A stretch of DNA of 64,000 bases from Thuidium tamariscinum (Eukaryota > Streptophyta > Bryopsida > Hypnales > Thuidiaceae). The notes beneath the pieces are model-generated. The model ran no database searches. It had not been told where the DNA came from and worked only from the letters and a program-made list of their open reading frames with translations. The stretch lies in the NCBI GenBank assembly GCA_947034885.2, contig OX344753.2, positions 27,420,347-27,484,346 on the forward strand, read 5' to 3'. The position numbers were made by a program, and so were the translations under genes. Positions within the stretch are counted from its first letter, which is position 1. Each line of letters opens with the position of its first letter. Shown here in pieces: positions 55,561 through 64,000 of the stretch.

Positions 55561-57984
55561 TTTACCAGCTGATTTGCATTTTGGGGAAGCTAGACTCCTT
55601 AAAACAATTTTTAGTAAATTTTCGTGGTAAGAAAAATGGAATTGGCATCTAACCTAAGTTGTTTCATATTTTTTGGACCTTCATGGAATTAGTTATGAAT
55701 TTTTGAAGTTGAAAACACAGTGGTTTCTAAAAGCGACCCCCTCCTGAAATGTGCACTTCTGGTACATGTTAGAGGCAAAATTTATGAGATTGCTTTTAGA
55801 GACAGTGTTGCAATTACAACCCCCTACCTTACACATTTCATTTGATCAAAACTGCACTCTGATAGACTATCCTATATTCACAACTTTCAATATTTGTAAA
55901 ATATTATTAAAGCATCATATTATTACGAAACCACTTGGGTTGCATTTCTCTTGAGTTTACTATTTGATCTCATCAATTTTTTTCAAGAAATCAAACTTTG
56001 AAATGGAGGGACCCAAAAAAGTGTCCCTTTCAGATGATTTTACCTTTTGGACTTCACAATTGTAAGAATTCAGTACAAAACATTGGTTTGTTGTAATAGT
56101 AGGTGTGACGTTGATTTACCAAAGTCACACTATTAAGAATGAGTGAAGGTTGGAATATTATGATATCACATCAGTTTTCACAAAAATAAACCTTATAGTA
56201 ATACTAATTTCTAGGTGATGCTCATTTCCCACCTTCCCTAATAGGAAATATCAATGTGTAGGAGCTTTTGGGAGGAACAAAGACAACATCTTTAAGGCAT
56301 ATGACATGTTGGCCCTACAAACACAATAAGCTTTGAATGACTAGTGTCAAATTAGAATTGAAAGGTACTATAAGTAGTGAAGTGCATTTTTAATTAAATG
56401 TTGAAAATAGACATTATGAGTATGAAGAGTCGAAGGAAAAAAACTTACTAAATTTGATCAATAGACAAACCAAAAGAAGCTCTCTGTGTGAATTTTCAAT
56501 GATTTCAAAGAGTCCTCATTCCTACTATAACTCACCCTAATAAAATAAAATAAATCATATATTATAACATCTTGAAGTTTTGTCCAAAATCATTAAGGAG
56601 TAAGAATTTTTTATTGAACTTTGTTGATACTTGAAAAAAAAATTAGTGTATCAAATCATGTATTTTGGAGACACTTCAATTAGTTATAAAAATTTATAAA
56701 CTTTTACTAAATTACAATAGACTAACATTGTAATAAAATCTATTACAAAACAAAGGCTACTATGACTGACGTCATCAACTAACACATTTCTCCTTCTTTT
56801 ATGTGTCTTTCATACAAAAAAAAGGTCTTTGAACTTGTTGTCTTTACATTTTGCTTCAAATAAGGTCTATGACATTGATAAGAAAGTTTATAACTCAAGT
56901 CAAAAACTTCAACCACTTAAAAAAAACTTCTACTTAAAATCAATACAATCCTTTGGTTTGATGTGATTGGCTAAATCAATTTATATGACACAATCAATTG
57001 ACACACACCTCTTGACTAATACCTTCATAACATTATGATCTTGTACAAAATGAAATAAAACAAATAATTGTTAAAAATCACATATATAAAAATTGTAATT
57101 TATTGTAACCTAAATTTAAATATAAGCTATTGTGCATAGACTGTTTCACAATAACAATGATGAACAAATGATTTTCATCAAATTTTTTAGCTCAATTTTA
57201 CCAATGCCATATCCTGTGAATTATATTATTAATATCCAAAATATAAGTATTTACTATACAAATATATATATATAATTTTTAAATACATAGAAAAAATTTA
57301 TTACACAAATTTTCACACATACATACACAAACTACCATAAATAATTCAAAAGTTACATGTTTTTCAATAAATTTTGGGCATGTGGTGGTACAAGTAATAC
57401 ATTTGTGTAATCTGTTTTTTCAAAACTTTAAAATTAAGCTTAGATGCTGTAGTATATTTTTTTAAAAACTAATCTGATTTACTAAATCCGAGTTCGAATA
57501 CCAGGGAATGAACTTTGTAAGGCTAGTGTAATGTGCTTAAAGGTCACAACGTGCAAAATTTAGAGACTGATTCATTCTTAATCCCACTAAAACCCAAGGT
57601 ATCACTCAAGCTGTCCATTAGTAGATGCTATTGACTGATGGATGCAGTCATAGTCCTATCTAGTGTGCTACTAGCTCGTGACAATAGTTCTGGGATAATA
57701 GTTCAATGTGGACTGACTTGTAGTGAATGCATGTGCAATGTAGGACTTGTAGACTAAATAAATAATAGTATTGTTATTCTTAGTATTTAGCAAAAGAATA
57801 AGAGTTAATGTTTTAGAATAACTCACAATAAGTCCGCGCACACACAACCAAGGACAATATGGCCAAACACGTGCAAATCAATATGCTCTATCTAAAACCC
57901 ACACAAAACTCCTATTTACAACATGCATACGCAATTTCAAAATTGACACTCTAAACTTATATTAGAACAAGGGCAATTTCGTTA
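55561..57984. other. AT-rich intergenic DNA, no gene seen
   Basis: Low-complexity, stop-rich in all frames. The repeated phrase AAAAGCGACCC (55549 and 55730) suggests decayed repeat DNA. Confidence 0.55.
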
Positions 57985-58135
57985 AAATGGCGATATTCCA
58001 GTACAGTGGCATTTCATTTCATTACAGTGGCACGGCATTCAATTAGAATGGCAGGGCATTCGATTAAAATGGCATGGCATTCAATTATAATGGCATGACA
58101 TTCCCTACGAACGGGACGGTATTCCATTAAAATGG
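57985..58135. repeat. 20-22 bp minisatellite, about seven copies
   Basis: The unit is close to AATGGCATGGCATTCAATTA with variable bases at the A/T steps. Because ATGGCAT... and ATTCNATT are partly symmetric, the array is also rich in small inverted repeats. It lies at the border between AT-rich DNA and the GC-richer 58-64 kb region. Confidence 0.85.
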
Positions 58136-59189
58136 CGTTCTTGGGTGCACTTGAGGCGGGTCCATGGAGGAGTGCGTTGTTTTCCGAGGGGTCGGACACG
58201 AGGAGGGAAACCAAAGTAGTTGTGAAGTCACAATGCATTTGGGGAGGGGGGGGGGAAGAAGGGACTTGATTGTATGGGACGGTGCAGAGAGTGGTTTTCA
58301 AGGCGACCTTGCATCCCACGGGAGTCCACCGTCTCGAAGTCAATATACAAAGCAACGATGGTGGAGACGTTGATTTGAGCTTCTCCTTTTTGAAGGTTCT
58401 CCATAAAAGTTTGTGCTTGGCCAACTACGAATCAAAGTAGTTTAGACTTCAAAGTTGTCGAAACAGTACGGCACTGGGAATTTGACCAAAGCTACACTGG
58501 TTGGTCAAAAGTGTGCATGGCCAGAGAATGGAGGTTGGGAAATCCGAGTTCAAAGATATGAATGTAGCTACCTTGGAATTCCTTTCTTTCAGAAGAGTGA
58601 GGAATTTGGAAAACGAAGCCTTCCATGTATTGCCCTCTGTCGTCAAAACATTTCTGTACATGATGTGATGCATGATTTTATAGATGTGGAAAACAATAGG
58701 GTAGTGAAGGCACACCCCAATTATTTCTTCATCGTCAATTATGCCAACTTCTCAATACAAATAGTGATTACGCCCATTTTCTTGTACTACATACCTTCAA
58801 AGGACCGTGGACATTCGCCATGATCTCTGCCTTCTTCATCCTAAGAGTGTTTCTTAGTCTGTAGTCCCCTTCGTCATTGGAGAAATCTGAGAGGTCCATG
58901 TCTTTGCTGTCTTTGTTTTTTGTTGTCAGATTGAGATGGCACAATATCCATGTCCAGCTTCCTTTGTGGTGTTCCAAACAGGATATGCCGAAGATTATGG
59001 GGTACTAATTTCCCTGGAATACTAGGGAAGGTACCACTGTGAGTGAGGTAGTCCTCGTTGCAACACCTGTCTACTTCAAACTTCGATTGAAGATTAGAAA
59101 TGTTAGGTTGGTGTTGCAATTAAAAGAGGGTTGCTTTGTACAACATGGATTTCAATGAACCACGCCTTTGCTAGAATGTGGAGAGCAAA
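58136..59189. other. Unassigned GC-moderate sequence
   Basis: A 122-codon plus frame (58455-58823) contains VHDVMHDFIDVENNRVV, faintly like the MHD region of plant NLR proteins, but no P-loop or other NLR motif is near and the resemblance may be chance. A run of 12 or so G bases lies at about 58241-58255. No gene is called. Confidence 0.35.
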
Positions 59190-62100
59190 TACCCCCATCC
59201 AATAATTTTTGCTTCATTGTAAATAATGAAATATGAAGGAAGACTTAGAAGTGCAAAAAAGGAAGTCAGACCTCTGAATTTTAAACGTTGTACTTTCTAT
59301 TTCACTGAAAACGCGCGTACTTCCAATGGAGGTGCACGTGATGTATGCCCAATAGCTCCAATGAGCTCCTTCCTTCAGTCAATGTGTTTTTCTCTTTTCC
59401 AAAATGAACTCTTCATCTCGGACAACATCGACATCCCAAATTGAGATGCAACCGTGGGAATTTGGGGTTTTGGTGATGTCAAGGATGTGGAGCTCATCTT
59501 GGAGGCAAGGAAGATGGATTGACTGGAAGAAGAAGCTAATCAGAGTTATTAGACATGCACGTTTCACTTCTTCAATCATGTCTTTGTTCTTGAAGCTTCC
59601 TTTGGTCTTGGAATGGTTCATTGTAATGTTTCATTAAAAACGCGCGTGTACTTCCAATGCAGGTGCATGTGATGTATGCCCAATAGCTCCGATGAGCTTC
59701 TTCCTCCAGTCAATGTGTTCTTCTCTTTTCCAAAATGAACTCTCCGCCTCGGACAACACCGACATCCCAAATTGAGATGCAATCGTGGGAATTTGGGATT
59801 TTGGTGATGTCAAGGATGTGGAGCTCATCTTGGAGGCGAGGAAGATGGATTGACTGGAGGAAGAAGCTAATCAGAGTTATTAGACATGCACGTTTCACTT
59901 CTTCAATCACGTCTTTGTTCTTGAAGCTTCCTTTGGTCTTGGAACGGTTCATTGTAATGTTTCACTGAAAACGCGCGTACTTCCAATGGAGGTGCATGTG
60001 ATGTATGCCCAATAGCTCCGATGAGCTTCTTCCTCCAGTCAATGTGTTCTTCTCTTTTCCAAAATGAACTCTCCGCCTTGGACAACACCGACATCCCAAA
60101 TTGAGATGCAACCATGGGAGTTTGGGATTTTGGTGATGTCTAGGATGTGGAGCTCGTCCTGGAGGGGAGGAAGGTGGATTGACGGAAGGAAGAAGCTCAT
60201 AAGAGTTATTAGACATGCACGTTTCACTTCTTCAATCACGTCTTTGTTCTTCAAGCTTCCTTTGGTGTTGGAACGTAGCTATGCAGCAGAGGACGTTGCT
60301 TCACAATGACCTTCATTGTCATGAATGAAGTCGTTTGCTATCCAAGTATCCCGGACCCAAATTGACATTGAAGTGTATCGTAAAGCATCCCAATGCCAAA
60401 TTTGGAAGTGAGTAACTTGGTTCGCTAATGCACTCAAAGGACGTGGTTTGTGATGTGTCTCCTTTGCGATTTTGAACTTGGCCTTCCACGTTGCACAATG
60501 TCATGTATGCCCAATAGCCTAGATTCGCTTCTTCCTCCACTCCATCTATGTCCTTCACCTTCCAAAAAGATTCTTTGCCTTGGACAATACCGACATCTCC
60601 AACAGAAACACAGCATTTGAGTTCGGGATGTTGGTCTTGTGCAAGGTAAGGAGCTCGTTTTAGTAGAGAAAAAGGCGAATCTGAGCTCCTGGACATGCAT
60701 GTTTGACTTCTTCAATGTCTTTGTTGAAGTTCGATTTTGTCTTGCAACCTAGCTTCGGAGTGCACGTCGTCGTCTTGGAATGTCCTTCATGGTCATGCTG
60801 TGAGTCGTTCGGGGTCCAAGTGCCGAATGCCAAAATTGGCATTCAAGCGTATCGTAATGCATCCCACAGCCCAATTTGGAAGTGGGCACTTCCACATAGC
60901 GAAATGTCATGTATGCCCAATAGCTCGGATTCCCTTCTTCCTCCAGTCTATCCATTTTCCTCACTTTGGAAACAGATTCTTTGCTTTGCACAATACCAAC
61001 ATCTCAAATTGAAACACAGCATTTGAGTCTGGGATACTGGTGTTGTGCAAGAAAAAGAGTTATTTTCGGAGGTGACGAAATTGGATACAATAGAAGAAGA
61101 AGTGAATCCGAGCTTTTGGACATGCATGCTTGACTTCTTCAATGTCTTTGTTGTTGAAGTATTTGATTCGGTCTTGGATCGTAGCTTTGGAACGCAGGTC
61201 GTCCTCTTCTAGTGTCATGCTGTGAGTCGTTCGGGAACCAAGTTCCCGACGCTAAAATTTGCATTGAAATGTATGCTAGTGCCTTTCCAATGCCCAATTT
61301 GGCAGTGGGAACTTGGCTCCCTAATGCACTCATTGGACGCGGTTTGTGACGTGTCTCCAATGTGACTTTGAACTTGGTCTTCCACATTGGAATTAAAATG
61401 TCATGTATGCCCAATAGCTCGGATTAGCCTCTTCCTCTAGTCATTTCGTTTTGCTCACCTCCCAAATTGACTCTTTGCTTTAGATAATAGCAACATCCCA
61501 AACAAAAAGACACCTTTCAAGTTTGGGATTTTGCTGTCGAGCAAGACAAAGAGTTACTTTCGGAGGTGAGGAAAATGGATACAGTAGAGGAAGAAACAAT
61601 TCCTAGCTTCTGGACATGCATGTTTGACTTCTTCAATATCTTGGTTGTTGAAGTTCGATTTGGTCTTGGAGCCTAGCTTTGGAGCGCACGTCGTCCTCTT
61701 GTGGTGTCCTACATTGTCATGCAACGGGTCGTTCGGGAACCAAGTCCCCAACACTAAAATTTACGTTGAAATGTAATCCAATGCATTCCAATGCCAAATT
61801 TGGCACTGGGAATTTGGCTCTCCAACGCACTCATTGGACGTGGTTTGTGGTGTGCCTCCTCTCTGACTTTGAACTTGGCCTTGCACGTTGGGAGATGTCG
61901 TGTATGCTTGGATCTGCTTCTTCCTCCACTCGATCCATTCTCTTCACCCCAAGAACTAACTCTTCACCTCGTACAAGACCAGAATCCCAGACTCCAATGC
62001 AACCTTGACACAGTTCATCATTTGTTTGCAGCATGTGAATGTGGATGGACGTGACCTGTACTATCTCATAAGCATGACTAGCAATGTCTCTACTTAATTT

Positions 62101-62860
62101 TGGATACTTTGAAGTTCATGTGATCCCTGCCACATTCCTCATTTAGAATGTTGTCTTTGAATGTGAAGTTGGATGTAACTTTTTCCTACATGCTATTGAG
62201 TGAAGTTGAATAATGGGCAAGCCTTGTTTGAAGCCAATTGTGCGAACTTAAGTTCAGACCCCACAAAAGATGCTCGTGAGAATGTCAAGTTCATGCTCCC
62301 TCTTGATATTGAAAGAGGTGAATCCCTTTGTGCTGTGAAGTAGTCCTACACACAGGTCCATCCGAGGAGTGCAAGATTTTACGTTGTTGGGCGAAATCGA
62401 GGAACTGCATCTCTAGCGTCCATGCACATTGAATCCTACGGACCATGGATCCACCATGTGAAGGTTGCAATGGAGATGGGATTTGGGTGTTGCACAAAGT
62501 GAAGCGTTAGTTTTGGGAGTGAGAACGGATTGATTGGAGGAAGAAGTTAACCCAAGCATTCGGGCATGCATGGTTGACCTCTTGGATGTCTAGCTCCTTG
62601 AAGGTCGATCTGGTCTTGCAACCTCTCTTTGGAGGGCATGTTGTCCTCTAATCACATGCTCCATTGTCATGCAATGAGTACGTTTGGGGACAAAGTTATC
62701 ACTGCTAAAATTTACCTGGAAGTGTGTACCCTAATGCATTCCGAAGCCAAATTTAGCAGTGGGAACTTTGTTCCCTAACGCATCCATATGACGTGGTTTG
62801 TGATATGTCCTCTTTGGCTTCCGACTTTGCCTTTCATGTCGCAAAGTGGATTGCACCAGC
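59190..62860. repeat. Tandem array with internally inverted modules
   Basis: The landmark ATGCCCAATAGC occurs at 59345, 59676, 60005, 60507, 60913 and 61407, giving unit lengths of 331, 329, 502, 406 and 494 bp; degenerate units continue to about 62860. The three 330 bp units are about 90% or more alike. Within a unit, AGCTTCTTCCTCCAGTCAAT is followed about 160 bp later by its reverse complement ATTGACTGGAGGAAGAAGCT, and the similarity of the two arms extends over about 100 bases. Each unit is thus two modules head to head. The longer units add about 170 bp containing a GCCAAATTTGGCA-type palindrome. Open frames on both strands are a by-product of the symmetry; no protein family is recognised. 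Confidence 0.8.
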
Positions 62861-64000
62861 ATCTGCAGAGGTGATCGACAGAGTAGAGCATCAGTTGTAG
62901 GCATTGATGATTTTCTACAACGAAACTTGGCACGCAAAACTGGAAACTAGGGCACATAGTGTTGGACACATGTACAAGGTTCTACAAGCAAGAGGGTGGT
63001 TAGGGTGTAGGATACCATCTTCTATGGTCCGCAACGTTACACATGCGTAGCTGGCATTGTGGACGTTCATGACATCGCAAACCCTCGTGCTCATCTCCAT
63101 TTGTCGCCATTTGCCGTTTGCGAGGTAACGGTGGACACGAGGTGAGCCAACTACAGATCACCCCCCAAATGCATCCCTCGATCAAGACTCCAGAAGCAGG
63201 TGCATTGGTAAGTTGTGACCAGCGGCGATGGCTTCCTTCAACGGACGTAGTGCAATGACCGCTTTGGATGTTCACGGACCGAACATTGCATTGTCGTCGA
63301 CCTTGAATGTCGACCACATCATCGATCACCCCTGAATTTGCCCTGACGTCGTTGCTTCCATACAAGAAGGAAATGAGCGGTCGTGAGCGTCGCTGCAGCT
63401 CATTCTCTTCGTGCACGGAGGCACCCGTGTCAAGGCGAATTCAGGGTTCCTAAACGACGCGAACAGCAGCCATCGCCACTGGTCACAACCTATCAGTGCA
63501 CGTGCTTCCATAGTCTTGACTGAGGGATGCGGTCGGTAGATGGTCGACAACTGGCACACCTCATGCCCTCCAGAATCGATGCAGACTTCTTTCGCTTGTC
63601 CATGCTCCGAAGATCGCTAAACCACGTGCGAGGCAACTCCACGTGAGACATTCGCCATCTGCAAGGTACCTGGACCTCCGACAGGCTAGGTGGTTGCCAA
63701 GAAAATGGAACCCACATGGCCGTCCGACACTCCACCCACATGAATAATCGCAGTCCACTCCAGGAATGGAAGGTGCCGCGTGAAAGCGAGCGTGGATCCG
63801 ATGGGCTGACAACCACTTAGCCTGCCAGAGGCCGAGATACCATACACCTTCGTCGTGTTCGACTGCTGTCATGTTGACGATGCTGCATGCTTGGTTGAAG
63901 ACCAGACCCGATAGTCTCCGTGTGGGAGGGCACGGTTCAGAACGCCCGTTCTGAATCGGACGGAGCCCGTGACCAGCATGTGAGGCCGCTCCGCAGTCGA
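62861..64000. other. GC-richer unassigned sequence at the window edge
   Basis: Overlapping open frames of about 100 codons on the minus strand have no recognisable domains and no splice pattern that joins them. A short palindrome (GTTCAGAACG ... CGTTCTGAAT, 63935-63956) lies near the end. It may continue beyond the window as a repeat or gene. Confidence 0.4.

Noticed and set aside
58455-58823. 122-codon frame with an MHD-like phrase, considered as an NLR fragment
   Set aside because: No P-loop, kinase-2, GLPL or leucine-rich repeats nearby; a single short resemblance is not enough.
59226-60309. Several 70-90 codon frames on both strands, conserved between repeat units
   Set aside because: Conservation follows from recent tandem duplication and the inverted internal symmetry; no domain is recognisable and frames fail in the older units.

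Overview
The window is nuclear DNA of a land plant or close streptophyte relative. It holds two intact, many-exon plant-type genes, both on the minus strand and with short introns of roughly 60 to 700 bp. They sit in a large AT-rich sea of nested transposable elements. Compact genes, a piggyBac-type transposase and the overall repeat style suggest a bryophyte or another early-diverging lineage rather than a flowering plant; that is an inference and no species is claimed. There is no bacterial-type operon and no tRNA or rRNA gene that I could find.

Region by region. 1-2730: intergenic. 2731-13237 (minus): a 22-exon gene for a plant bridge-like lipid transfer protein of the BLTP3/UHRF1BP1/SHIP164 type (chorein N-terminus, about 1,350 residues); its 5' region runs to about 13900. 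13966-18780: AT-rich, no genes. 18781-20520: an island filled with a short palindromic word, CCAANTTGG. 21365-39226: a Russian doll. The outer element is a solo-LTR-like sequence with candidate target duplication TATTT. It is split by a candidate piggyBac element (TTAA/CCC at 22404, GGG/TTAA at 37463-37469). Inside that sit a GC-rich element packed with TCCGGA and carrying a decayed minus-strand ORF, a second copy of the outer LTR family, and a 3,430 bp solo LTR with a perfect 5 bp duplication (CCAAT). The solo LTR cuts the piggyBac transposase ORF exactly in frame. 39227-42765: two paralogous elements loaded with ATATCCATATTTGTAT-like simple sequence. 42770-45340: another palindrome island (GTCTAATTGAC-like) with a near-perfect CACTA-type hairpin MITE. 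45341-50850: AT-rich, no genes.

51767-55179 (minus): an aspartate aminotransferase gene of the plastid/cytosolic plant type with all catalytic blocks. 55560-57960: AT-rich. 57985-58135: a 20-22 bp minisatellite. 59190-62860: a tandem array whose units each contain two inverted modules. 62860-64000: GC-richer, unassigned.

The two genes are unrelated in function: lipid transfer at membrane contact sites, and amino-acid/nitrogen metabolism. The signal most worth a second look is the set of repeat islands in which one short, near-palindromic word recurs every 30-70 bp. The word differs between elements that otherwise look homologous (ACAATTTGT, GGCAATTTGCC, CCAANTTGG, GTCTAATTGAC, ATCCGGAT). It looks like a family-specific protein-binding or modification code that drifts in concert across each element.
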